A stretch of 29,953 nucleotides of DNA from Sergeia podlipaevii (lineage: Eukaryota; Euglenozoa; Kinetoplastea; Trypanosomatida; Trypanosomatidae), in assembly GCA_030849805.1 (NCBI GenBank), contig JASANZ010001986.1:1-29953 (forward strand), given 5' to 3'. Both the position numbers and the translations under genes were made by a program. This document shows, piece by piece, positions 16,710 through 26,900 of the stretch. How positions within the stretch are numbered: the first letter of the stretch is position 1; each line of letters opens with the position of its first letter. The notes beneath the pieces are model-generated. The model worked only from the letters and a program-made list of their open reading frames with translations. It was not told where the DNA came from and made no database searches.

Positions 16710-17599
16710 ATGACTCATCGTTACAAACATCTTCCTCCGATTCGTCCTGACTACGTGACCACTAGCGCCTTAAATGCGTCAATATACGAAAGGGTTGTGG
16801 TCGATAAGGAGATGGAGCCAATACCGCTCCAATTGAGGAAGATTCAGCGTCTATGCGCAACACGCTCACAAGCCAGTAAACGACAGGACTGCGGGCGATA
16901 TTCATCAACGAGCTCCCCGTCTCGACCAGTGCCAAGCACATCTACGCCAGGAAACTGATAACGGTGTTTGCGAAGATGGGACGACCACGCGAAGCCCCCT
17001 AGATCCTCGATTTGGCCTTGCGGGGACAGGGGGGAGCCCTGATTCCCTCGGCTTAGGCCACAAACACCCATGCCGCGGGACACTCTGATTCGCATCGCCA
17101 GCTCTACCAAACGCTTTGAAAGTCCCACTGCTATTGACGTGGGAAACGGCCTCTCGATGGGACGACATAGCCCGCTTGACGAGACAGTCGGTGATCCATC
17201 TGGACAGCAGAGAGATCATCATCGACTTTAGCCAAGAGACGAAGTTCAGCCGATCAAACCCTTTTTTTTGGCCAGAGCTTTTGGTCGTGACGGCAGGTTC
17301 CTGGACTCACGAGCTCGCGGCAGCCCTTCAGGCACGGATTTCCATTACACTCTCAAAACACGAAGCTCTGTTTTTCGTGAAGACGGAACGCATCCACGCG
17401 GTCCAGTATCCAACGAGGGGCTCCTCAACAGACAGCGACAATAGTGGTACGGCACAACCTGCTGGTCGACCCCCTTGGACACCTGGCCAAGCATGCGAAC
17501 AGCTCGCAAGCAATAGGGATGGTGACCCTCCATTATATTAGCGACAGGAGAAGCGTGGCAGGTCTCCTCGGTACCGGGAAGCTGGCGCCCCTTTTCTAG
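16710..17599 (+). pseudogene. Decayed tyrosine recombinase
   Basis: One recombinase can be followed through three reading frames. From 16710 to about 16885 it is in one frame. From about 16889 to 17117 it is in a second frame that encodes a helical core-binding region (including KHIYARKLITVF) and contains TAG stops at 17000-17002 and 17054-17056. From about 17116 to 17430 it is in a third frame carrying the box-A arginine motif ETASRWDDIARL and the ETKFSRSNPF region with the likely catalytic lysine. From about 17441 to the TAG at 17597-17599 it returns to the second frame, with the box-C-like LAKHAN and, downstream, the candidate nucleophile tyrosine in TLHYISD. At least three frameshifts and two in-frame stops make it non-functional. 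The order and spacing of these motifs support the family; the exact element type is uncertain. Confidence 0.65.
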
Positions 17600-18040
17600 A
17601 GGACTTATCTTGGCAGGTCTTCCCTGTAGAGGCTCCACCTCAGGAAACAGCGTCAATACTGCGCCGTCGGTCTGTCGCTCGGCTTCCTCGGATGGTCGAA
17701 GAGACGAATACTCCGCTTTACGTGAAGTCTGTAGCCACTATGCCCTACGAATGTATCACTGAGCACACATGTCCTCCACACATTCTTCCCGTCCACACCG
17801 TCGAGGCAGCCTATGTAGTCTCCATCGACAACCTTGCAGATGCTCTGAGGAGAGCCACAACTATCCGGAACTGACGTGGAGGATGAGGTCACTAGCGATA
17901 TGGGAGGTAGAGCTTCATCTCCTACTCTGGATGAGGGAAGTGATAGCGCCAAGACTTCCCATGCCGTAAGTACAAAGAGATCCCACTTCACCTCCTTCAT
18001 TCCACCCCCAGTGGAGGCTAATGTCAGGACGCCGTGGTGA
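17542..18040 (+). pseudogene. Decayed second frame of the element, function unknown
   Basis: After a TAG at 17539-17541 a frame stays open for 111 codons to a TGA at 17872-17874 and includes the stretch PHILPVHTVEAAYVVS. A shift of one base there opens a further frame (beginning GTDVEDEVTSDMGG) that runs to a TGA at 18038-18040. The two together look like one broken coding region overlapping the recombinase end. It may be a C-terminal extension of the recombinase or a separate element protein. I recognise no domain. Confidence 0.35.
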
Positions 18041-18270
18041 TGGTTGCCTTGGTTACGCAAAGGCGGATATTGTGTCTTGCCTATCCCCCCTACATGTCGC
18101 AAATATGACCTGCTTCTCATTCTTTTTCCCCTCTCATCCGCACTTTAGGAAATCTAGGACACTGAAGAGAAAGTATTCATATATATATTTACCCTTCTTC
18201 TCCCCGTTAGTACTGTGCAGTGGCGCCTATTGGGCCTAAATCATACCAAATCATAATTGCGAAACCTTGC

Positions 18271-18290
18271 TATATATATATATATATATA
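18271..18290 (+). repeat. (TA)10 microsatellite
   Basis: Ten uninterrupted TA units between C and G. Confidence 0.9.
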
Positions 18291-18888
18291 GGCGGCTATA
18301 CCAGAATGAAAGATGGCCAATTTTAGAAGAGAGAATGGTGGGGAGGGAAGCAAATGATGAAATGGAGGTTTGCAGAGGGCACTTCCAGTTCTCTCTTTAA
18401 AAGTAGCTTTGCTGAAAGGAATATCGACAACAACATCACAACACCACACTGCTACACGCAATAACTATTTCTGCGCAGGTCTGTCCTCAATCTTGTTACT
18501 CTAAGATGGCATTGTAAATTCTTGAGATATACACTGTTTGCTGTCATTGACAATGTTTGGTCCCGAATTTCTTTTCCGTTTCTCTCTCTTTTTGTTTTAA
18601 ACCCCCTTTTTAGCCTGTTCATCATATATAGGCACCTTTACCCTAAATAAAGCATCTTTATCGAAAGACAGTGCGTCCGTTTGCCTAGGTGTGTGTGTGT
18701 GTGTATCACTGACTTCGGTATTCGTTGAAGCATATATATAGATAGATATATATATATATATTTTTTTTACCCACTTTTTTTCTTCTAACATCGGTTTTTA
18801 TTTTTCTCTTTGTTTTTACTCTCAGACATTCATTGTGGGCGTGACGGCACAGCGACAAACGCGCTGTCACATCTCCCTGTCTTTGTTT

Positions 18889-18931
18889 CTTCCCCCTTTT
18901 TTTCCCCTTTTCTCTCTTTTTTTTTTGTCAG
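18889..18931 (+). promoter_or_regulatory. Putative trans-splice acceptor for the gene at 19023
   Basis: A long pyrimidine tract (18889-18926) is followed by the first AG at 18930-18931, giving a 5' UTR of about 91 bases before the ATG at 19023. Confidence 0.4.
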
Positions 18932-19022
18932 CTTTAACGATCCTTCAATTTTTAGTAGTATTGTGGTGTGTGTGCGCGTGTGTGTTCTTTATAAGCACAT
19001 CCAAGCACGTGCTCGATAGCTC

Positions 19023-20030
19023 ATGGCGGCGATGAGTGCGTCAAACATTAGTGGGGACATGACGTCAACTACAACACCTTTTCTTCTTGCTGCGACTGAA
19101 ATGCCACCGTCACCATCGGCATCTGCGCCAGTGCATAAGCGTTGCAAGAAGCACTACTGCCCACTCAGTCTCCCGCTCTGCAGAGGATCCCTAGGGACAC
19201 TTGGCGATCTGTGTGCAGCTCACAAAGGCTACAATACAGGGTCCCCTCCTCATGGGAATATACTGTGTGAGGGTAATACTGCCTCCACCGCCACTGCAGT
19301 TGTTGTTGCGACGAGTCTTTTGCAAACTTCTAGTGAACTGCTGCGAGAATCGAGGAAAGAGTGTGCTGCTTCTATTTTGCCATTGGAACAGAAAAGATAT
19401 TCTGGTGCTTACAATGTAAATGAAGATAACCTCTCACCTACACGCCTAGCCGCTGCCTTGGTAGCGAACCACCCAGGGTGTCTGCATTCTGCGCGCCGCG
19501 ATATCGACCACACGGGAAGAGACAACGATGACGATGACAACAACAACAACAACGCGCAATGCATGAAAAATCAGAAATCAAGCCCTGTGAGGGGAACTTT
19601 TAATGCGGAGATTGATACAGATACCCGTTGGATGGCTGATAGGGCCGCCGCCGCTGCTGAACTGGCACACTCAAGCGTCAAGCAGGCATTCATTCTCGAC
19701 TGGTTATTGCACGTACCTACCGAATCAGTTGAGCTAGATCCGTTATCGCCATCTACCGATGTACTTTCGCGATGCGCTGCTTCTTTGTCACCTTCCTCCA
19801 CACTAGCTTCATGTGTGGCCTCGCCTGACGCACTATCAGTGGAGTCGGCTATGTTTTTTCATGAACTTCGCAAGAAGCAGCAACTAGTAGAGCGGAGGCG
19901 TCGACTGGAGCGGGAGGTGATGACAAGATGGCGTAGTTTGCTGTCCAACAGTGGTAATGTGTCACCATACCAAACTCCTTTTTTTTTCTCTTACGTGCGT
20001 GGAAGTGTGATGAACGACAGACAATTTTAA
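19023..20030 (+). CDS. Hypothetical protein, Ala/Ser-rich with basic C-terminal helix
   Basis: A 335-residue protein that I do not recognise. The N-terminal third is Ser/Thr/Ala/Pro-rich and has a cluster of Cys and His (H38, C41, H44, C46, C53, C63, H67) that could bind metal but fits no finger class I know. An Asp run followed by an Asn run (168-177) is low-complexity. Residues 203-233 (ADRAAAAAELAHSS and following) and 276-308 look helical, the latter strongly basic (ELRKKQQLVERRRRLEREV). There is no signal peptide or membrane span. The short motif SAMFFHELRKK (275-285) recalls IMFFRDLQSKH in the protein at 13749, on the other side of the recombinase relic. The ATG at 19023 is the first in frame after the splice tract; a second ATG lies three codons later. 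The frame is long and ends at a clear composition change, so it is probably real. Confidence 0.75.
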   Translation: MAAMSASNISGDMTSTTTPFLLAATEMPPSPSASAPVHKRCKKHYCPLSLPLCRGSLGTLGDLCAAHKGYNTGSPPHGNILCEGNTASTATAVVVATSLLQTSSELLRESRKECAASILPLEQKRYSGAYNVNEDNLSPTRLAAALVANHPGCLHSARRDIDHTGRDNDDDDNNNNNAQCMKNQKSSPVRGTFNAEIDTDTRWMADRAAAAAELAHSSVKQAFILDWLLHVPTESVELDPLSPSTDVLSRCAASLSPSSTLASCVASPDALSVESAMFFHELRKKQQLVERRRRLEREVMTRWRSLLSNSGNVSPYQTPFFFSYVRGSVMNDRQF

Positions 20031-20875
20031 CATGAACAGAGTTTTTTGAAAGAAAAAAAGTATACATATACACATATATATATTATTACCACTCCGTTTC
20101 TCTCTTCCTTTGTTTATATCTCTTGCCCCAAATGTTTTTTTTTTGTTGTTGTTGGTATTGTTGTTGTTTATTAGTCGTTGTTTTTTGTTTTTGCGCTTCT
20201 TTCGTTGCTTTCTGATAAGTTTGTGTTCAGTGTTGTTGTTTTTTTAAGAATTCATAAAAAGGGAAATATATGTCTATTTTTCTGAGCGGGTTTCCTTCCG
20301 TTCATTCATCATCACTTATTATTATTTTTTTAAAGAATTTTTTTATCTTGTGGAACTGATATATATGTATGCATACATATAAATGTCTCTCTAGAGCATA
20401 GGAAAGAGAAATAGAAGATGAAAGGACTCAGCAATACCTAAAGGTTAGCCATGAGTCAAATAGAAAGTCAGTGCTTTCCTCACTGTGTGAGCGTATGTGC
20501 ATGTATGTATACGTGTTTCACAGCGGCAGGTTTTTTTTGTGTGTCTCATAGCGGCGCGGCAATGAGAGCACAGTCAAGAGCCGCAAAAGGTCAGACACGA
20601 GCAACTACTTCTTTACGAAAAGAAGGAAAAAGCAGTTTCTAAGCATAATATACAGTAACCAAGGAAACATGTGGGCCAGAGGGAAAAGAAGAGGAGGAAG
20701 TGAAACTTAAATGAAAACATGTGCCAAAAGGAAAGCGGTATGTGGGTGAAAGAAGGAAAAATTTCTTTCTTTCCAGAAAGTAGTTACCTCCCCCTTTATT
20801 TTCCGGCTCTTCATCATTCCTTTTGTTTGTTTTAGGTTTAATGAGAGATGCGCTATTGTTTTTTTTTCTTTTTTT

Positions 20876-20908
20876 GTTATTATTATCATTATTATTATTA
20901 TTATTATT
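20876..20908 (+). repeat. (ATT)n microsatellite
   Basis: About ten TTA/ATT units with one C interruption. A second block of the same unit lies at about 21012-21034. Confidence 0.8.
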
Positions 20909-21215
20909 TTCTGAAATCAACCACCAGAAAAGGAAGATAAATAAAATTATTATTTACCACTCTACAGTCATTTTTCTCCCTCCTCCTTCTCAAAGCTGTC
21001 GCATGTGTTTTCTTATTATTATTATTATTATTATTTGTGCCTGCGCGTTTCTATGATTCTCGCTGTTAATAACTGATATCATGATTGTTTAGTAGCACTT
21101 TTTTTTTCTTTTTTTTCTTTTGAATGCTGTGTTGTTTATCTGTTACAACGACGCCGTTTTTTTTTTTTCTGTGCACGTAGAGTGCAAGGACTGTGCTGGG
21201 TGTAGAGGAGAGAGG

Positions 21216-21234
21216 GAGAGAGAGAGAGAGAGAG
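21216..21234 (+). repeat. (AG)n microsatellite
   Basis: Nine or more AG units in a purine-rich stretch that begins near 21204. Confidence 0.85.
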
Positions 21235-21967
21235 TAAAAGGAAGACCTCGCGTTTCTCATGCACGTCAAACGAGACTATCTGATGGCATGTGGTAGATAC
21301 GTGAGTGAAGTTAGCTTTCTTGCTTCTTAGTAATACAATATAAAAGATGAAGGAGAGGGGGAAACATAGGTGTAATGGGACGTTTTTATTTTTTTATTTT
21401 TTATTTATTTATATACAGATTTATGAAAAGAAAGAAGCAGGCTACGGATTGCACGCAGAGGTCTCCTTTTCTTTCTTTCTTTTTTCCAAGTATGTAAACG
21501 TGTTGCACAACACAAAGTAAAATGAAGGTGAAACAAACAAAACAAAATGCATTTGGTGTATCCACGTTTGTTTAAGGAAACGAAAGGTATTCCTCCCATG
21601 CTTTCCAATAGATTTTTTTTGTTGTTTCTTATACTTTCTCATCGGGGGAAAAAAGTAAAGGAAAAGTGTTATGCGTTTGTTTGTTTATTTCTATCATCGT
21701 AGCTTTTCCCCTTTTTTTGGGATTTCAGTGACGCTAAAATACAAAAATGAAGACATGCAAAAGTGCTTTAAAAAAAGGATAGAAAGAAAGAAATCTAAAA
21801 TAATATAAGTGGAAGTAAATGACAACTGCTGAGCTGCTACTAGCGCAGTTACTTTTTTCTCTTTTTTTGAATCTGACTTACAATAAAGCCGAAAAGCATG
21901 AGAGACACAGCACTTTGTTTGTAGTACTTTTCAAAGGCTCAACGAGTCAGTAGGAAAAGAAACGCAA

Positions 21968-21986
21968 ACACACACACACACACACA
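21968..21986 (+). repeat. (AC)n microsatellite
   Basis: Nine uninterrupted AC units. Confidence 0.85.
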
Positions 21987-22571
21987 TCAGACACTCGTTT
22001 ATGCAAAATGCTTTGCTTTTGCTGTTACATTAATAATAATGTTATCATTTCTTTCAAATGGTTTTTATGACTCAGCGCACACATTTGTAGTACGGGGTAC
22101 AAGACAGCAGTAGCCAGCAAGCACCAATGCGAAGAGAATGGGGTTAATATTACACATACACACGCACACACTCATGTGCCTACAAGTATGTTATAGTGCC
22201 TGCATCTTTCTTTTGCTTCTCAAAAAAATGCTCTTTCTAACTGTATAATTCTGTATATATATATAAGAGTGCGTGTGTTGTGCGTGGGTTTTTGCTGTGC
22301 TCTCTCCCATCCCCCTCTCTTCTTCATTTTTTTCTTTTAAATTCATATTCCACTCCCTTCTTTCCTCTTCTCTCTCAACGTATGTGCACGTGGGTGTGAG
22401 GACGGCATGGGGAAAATCTGTTTCGAACGTGACTGTGGTCAAATGAATAAGTGTATACATATACAAGTTGATCTATCGGCACATCCAGCTATTGTTATTA
22501 CTATTATCATTATTATTATTTCCTTCTGGTAGTTCTCCATTGCTATTTTCTGCGGATTTCTCTGACTGAGC

Positions 22572-22589
22572 ATATATATATATATATAT
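22572..22589 (+). repeat. (AT)n microsatellite
   Basis: Nine uninterrupted AT units. Confidence 0.85.
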
Positions 22590-22630
22590 GCAACACCAAG
22601 AAGAAAATAAGGCAAACCGTCAAAAAAAAA

Positions 22631-22650
22631 AAGAAGAAGAAGAAGAAGAA
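22631..22650 (+). repeat. (AAG)n microsatellite
   Basis: Six AAG units following an A run. Confidence 0.85.
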
Positions 22651-23786
22651 GGAAAGAATGCCCATGTTATTCTCTCTCTTGCTTTATTCCTTTCTTTCTC
22701 TCTCATTCTTTTTTTTTTTTTTCATGCGTGAAGGGTAGCGAGCTCCTTGAGGTGTGCCATTTCTGCTACCATTTACAGATGAACGATGACAAACGGAATG
22801 GTAGTGCTGGAATCTTTGGCTTGGCTTTTTTCTTTTCCGTTCTTCCTGAAAGTGTTATTATTATTATTTTTTATCTATCACGTGAATCTCTCTGCAGAAG
22901 ACTGCTTGCTTTTGCTTTTTTTTTATTGTTGTTTTTCTTGATTACAATTTAATATTTTGAGATTCTTTTTTTTTTCCATGTTTTTCTTTTTAAAACCATG
23001 TAGCGCTGCGACACTTAGACACAGCGCTATATCACCATCTTCTTTTTTTGTTTTGTTTTGTTCAACTTGTGTCAGTTACAAAGAAAAAAAATCCCGAAAG
23101 AGATTCAGGAGAGAGAGAGAGAGAGGGGGAGAGAAGGAGTTTGATGGCATTTAACTTCAATTTACTGGATGGGAACGTATTGTTTTTTGTGTGTGTTTCT
23201 TGTTTTTTTAAAATTTATCTTATTTAATTCAGCTCTTTTTTTTGGCTTGTTGTGTCATCACGTGATATTATTTTCTCTTGTGTATTTCTTTTTTTTTGTA
23301 TTATTTTTGTACTCCTCTTGTGCTCACAACCCAGCACCATCGAAAGTGGGTGGGATGAAAATGAAAATAAAACAACAAACAAACAAAAATAAATGCACGC
23401 TAACCAAATATACACACATGTTTCCCCTTCGATTTTAAAGTCGTTCTATTTCCTCCCCCTTCTTTTTTTATTTTTTTGCATGCGCCGCTTTCACATTTAT
23501 TTTATTGTTATTGTTATAATTTTTTTTTTTTACTTTGCATGCAAAACGTTTTTTTTTCTAAACAGCAACAATAGCAACAAACAATAATAATACCGATAAA
23601 TGCATGCTGTGCCACAATCGCAATTATCTTTTTTTTTTTTTTTCTTAAAGCATGTTGCACTCTATGGGCTTTGATTCTATTATTTCGTTTTGTTTTCATT
23701 ACACCACTCGATGAAGCCCAAGTATTACTCCAATATTTGTCTCACTTTCTTCTTTTTTTTTTCTTTCATCTTCGTCGTTGAGGGGC

Positions 23787-23810
23787 TTTCTATCTCCTTT
23801 TCTCCCTTAG
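23787..23810 (+). promoter_or_regulatory. Putative trans-splice acceptor for the cyclin-box gene
   Basis: A C/T-rich tract ends in CCCTTAG, with the AG at 23809-23810. This is a textbook-like acceptor. It would place the mRNA 5' end 114 bases before the GTG at 23925. Confidence 0.45.
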
Positions 23811-23851
23811 TCGAACGGTAGGAGATACAACTATTGCAATATATCATTCAT

Positions 23852-23857
23852 ATGTGA
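23852..23857 (+). promoter_or_regulatory. Start-stop element (ATG-TGA) in the 5' leader
   Basis: The only ATG between the likely splice acceptor and position 23925 is immediately followed by TGA. It is out of frame with the cyclin-box gene. Minimal uORFs of this kind can slow or repress downstream translation; here that is inference. Confidence 0.4.
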
Positions 23858-23924
23858 ATCAAGGGGGAGGAAGGACAGCTTGATATTCACCAATCTATAA
23901 AAGGACTACGTAGAAACATTTAAA

Positions 23925-26900
23925 GTGTCCGCCACGGAGGAATATAGCGGCACGGGCGGAGATGAGGGCCTCATCCGGCCTGCTCTGAGCCCCGCTTGCC
24001 CAGTCTTGGGCACCGACACTTCACCGTTACCTTTATCTGAGCGGCAAGGAGAGGCTGTGATTTTAGCGAAGGGCTCGCAGAGGGTGAAAAGACAACTGAT
24101 GCAGTCCGTCGTCGCAGGTAACCGAGCGTGTGCATTTTTAAGCTCTATTCAGCCTACGGAGCCACGGATTCCGCATCCTGAGTGGGTTAGCAGAGGTGCT
24201 GAGGAGGGAGAGGAGGAAGAGAAGCCACAACGTACAGGTGACCAAGAGGCGGAAGGAGGAAGAAGGGCCCATGAGGCTGGTCGCAGTGAGGTGGAGAGCC
24301 GTGTTGAGACTCCAGCGAAAAGCGGCGGCTTGATCGCGTCTCCTTTCGATGATCCGTCCTCCTCCACATTGACAAAGAAGAGCGTTGGTTTTGCCGCCGC
24401 GTTGGACGACCGCACCGAACACCACGCTGAGGCTGAAGGAAGAAGCGCCTGCAGCAGTGACAACGATTCCCCTACATTCGGGACTTCTAGAGGCTCTCCA
24501 CAGTCAACGACAACCGTGGCAAGCCGCGCATCGCGGAGACGCAGAGGGTACCGGGTGGCAGACCCCAAGCATTGTGCACTCTCCCATAGACGAGAGATCG
24601 GCTTCTTGGCGACGCTCGGTGAGAGCATGCGGGAGAGTCAAAAGCGATACAAGAGCCCCAGCAGCTCTTCCCCCTCCTCTTCGTCGTCGTCCTCGTCTTC
24701 ATCCTCCTCCAAGTCTAGCGGTAGTGTAAAGCGACGTATCAATGGTGGGGGTGGGGATGGTGTTGCTGGTGTTAGTAGTAGTGGTGGTGGTGGCGGCACG
24801 GCTGTGGGCCAGCAGGATGGCAGTGCTGCTGCTCCTCATGGAGCTGACCCACGCAAGCCCTTGCTTAACATTAACGGACTAGTGAAGGGAGGAGGCCAGC
24901 GGGTGCGCATTCGCTTTGTTGCTGCAGATGCACTTTATCTTGCCGTAGGGCCCTCTTCTTCGTCCTCCTCGTCTTCCATGCTTTCGAAATCCTTCAGTGA
25001 TGACGAGGCCGCACACTGCTCTGGGGCTGTTTCTGCTGCAGACACCGGGGAGTCGGCGGTGGTGGCAGAGACGCTGACTGGTAGACAAGCATTGGACAAT
25101 GTATCTGCGGTAAGTGCGGGCCTTCACCGCCGCCACCACCACAGTGCTGACGGCAAGCGCGAAGGTGATGATGAGGGGGAGGGGGCCGGAGGGCATCGTG
25201 GCTATGGTACTCGTCATGGTCACGGTCATCGCACTCGAGGTAGCAGTAAAGTGCCTGATGAGGAAAAATGTTATCGTCGCAAGGAAAGCGGTCACCACCG
25301 GCATGGCCAACATGGACACTCTGCGGAAAGCAGCAGTCATTTTGCGTCTCTTCCCACACTCGTCACCCCTCTTGGCGTTGCTGCGGAAGACAGCGACAGT
25401 AGTGATAATGCTATGGCAAAAAGAAGAACCACCACCGCTGCTATGCCTTCAGAGTCCTCAGTAGCGCCTGTAGGAGACGCTCCACCGCCGGTCTCGCCGA
25501 TGGCAGCCACGCTAGTTCCTCAATCTATTGGTGCGCCACGTACTTCTGGGTGGGACCATCGCAAACTTCGCGATCACCGCGGTACCGCCAGCACTAGTAG
25601 TTCTAGTAGTAGTAGTAGTAGTAGCGGTGGAGATATGAAGCGCAGCCGGCACTCACGCCGTCACCGCCACCTGCTGTGGGCTTCCGCCGCCGCTACACCG
25701 CTGGCTCTGAGCACGATTCTTACCAACTTTGCACCGCTGAATACACAACTATGGAAAGAAGATCAGGTGATTAAGCCCTTTGGGGGTGAGTCATGTTCGA
25801 CAAGCTCTAGCGATAGCAGTAGCAGCAGTTCCAGTAGCGGCAGCGGCTCCTCTTCGTCATCATCTACGAGTAGTGACAAGGGGAGTCGGAGCAGCAGCGG
25901 CAGCGGCAGCAAACGTAAGGCGCGTCGTCGGCAGCGCAAGGCTGAGCAGCTGCAACGAGAGGCGGCGCCTACTGAGGCTCTTGGCTCCGTTGCTGTGGGC
26001 GACACTTACCAAGACTTCGTCGTAAACACACAGTACCTGCAGGGTAACTACGCTGACGGCAAGCACGCCATCTTCGATACGAGCTCAGATGATCATTTCT
26101 ATGCAGGACCTGGGGAGCACCACCACGACGGTGGAGCTGGTGGAAGAAACAGCTCTGCGCGAGGCATCAGCAGCAGCTCTAGCAGTTCTAGCAGCTCCAG
26201 CAGCAGTGGCTCTTCGTCTTCGTCTTCCTCCTCCTCATCCAGTAGTAGCAGCAGTAGCACCAGCAGCCCCAGTAGTGGCGGCTCTGGTAAAAATGCACAC
26301 CACCGCCGGGATGGCTTTTCTGGCATGCGCAGTTACCGACGTATCCTCAACCGTAAGCGCATGCGCAACAACGCGGCCTTCTATGATGCCTTTTTTCTTG
26401 ACACAGGCAACATCACTGGTGGCGAGCGACGCAAGAAGACGATCAAGTTGCCTTCGTATCGTACCTCTGTGATTTCCTTTGTAGACATGAAGATCCTCAA
26501 GAAGGATCTCAATAACAACTTTTACGTGCAGCACCCCGGACTTGAAGTGCGAGAAATCAAACTCACGCAACTGCGCAAGATGAAGAGTGAGCTGCTGCTG
26601 TACGCACTGGAGGCGGCCTCGCCGCTTGAGCTCTCTACGATGGCTCACGCCTACTGGTACTTTGAGCGACTTGTGGTGCAGGGCATGGTGGGGAAACGCA
26701 ATCGCAAGATACTCCTCGCGGCGTGCGTGCTCCTCGCGATTAAGTTTCTCGAGACAGGAGATGTGATGAAGAAGGTGCAGTACTTCAAGAATCGCTGGCG
26801 CAAATTTCACTTAGTGCGTGTCAGCAACGTGAACGCGATGCTTGGCGGCGGCGGCGGTAGTGGCGGCGGCGGCGGCGAGGAGGACGATGAAGAAAACCAG

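Larger units (their letters stand above)
16694..18040 (+). mobile_element. Relic of a tyrosine-recombinase mobile element (TATE/VIPER-like)
   Basis: A block of about 1.35 kb that is clearly GC-richer than its flanks, has none of their T tracts, and holds the decayed tyrosine-recombinase frame plus an overlapping decayed second frame. In trypanosomatids, tyrosine recombinases are carried by TATE elements and by VIPER (DIRS-like) retroelements. No reverse transcriptase, RNase H or Gag frame was found, so the assignment to either is open. The left edge is taken at the C run; the right edge is only approximate and could extend to about 18120. No flanking direct repeat was identified by eye. Confidence 0.6.
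18041..19022 (+). other. Intergenic spacer right of the relic
   Basis: Returns to AT-rich composition after about 18120. It contains a perfect (TA)10, a GT run (about 18691-18705), further TA runs (about 18731-18760) and T tracts. No gene was recognised. Confidence 0.5.
20031..23924 (+). other. 3.9 kb gene-free spacer rich in microsatellites
   Basis: No supported gene on either strand over 3.9 kb. The sequence alternates T-rich and A/G-rich stretches, with TTG, ATT, AG, AC, TA and GAA microsatellites. Small open frames here encode Phe/Ser/Leu- or Lys-rich sequence typical of simple composition. I see no tRNA-like cloverleaf and cannot judge snoRNA genes by eye. It must hold the 3' UTR of the preceding gene and the 5' signals of the following one. 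Confidence 0.5.

Noticed and set aside
17000..17056. TAG codons in the recombinase relic read as sense codons (stop reassignment)
   Set aside because: The same region also needs at least three frameshifts, and TAG ends an ordinary gene at 820-822, so decay is the simpler explanation.
20031..23924. Possible tRNA, snoRNA or other RNA genes in the long spacer
   Set aside because: No cloverleaf, box A/B pair or convincing box C/D arrangement could be found by eye. A covariance scan would be needed.
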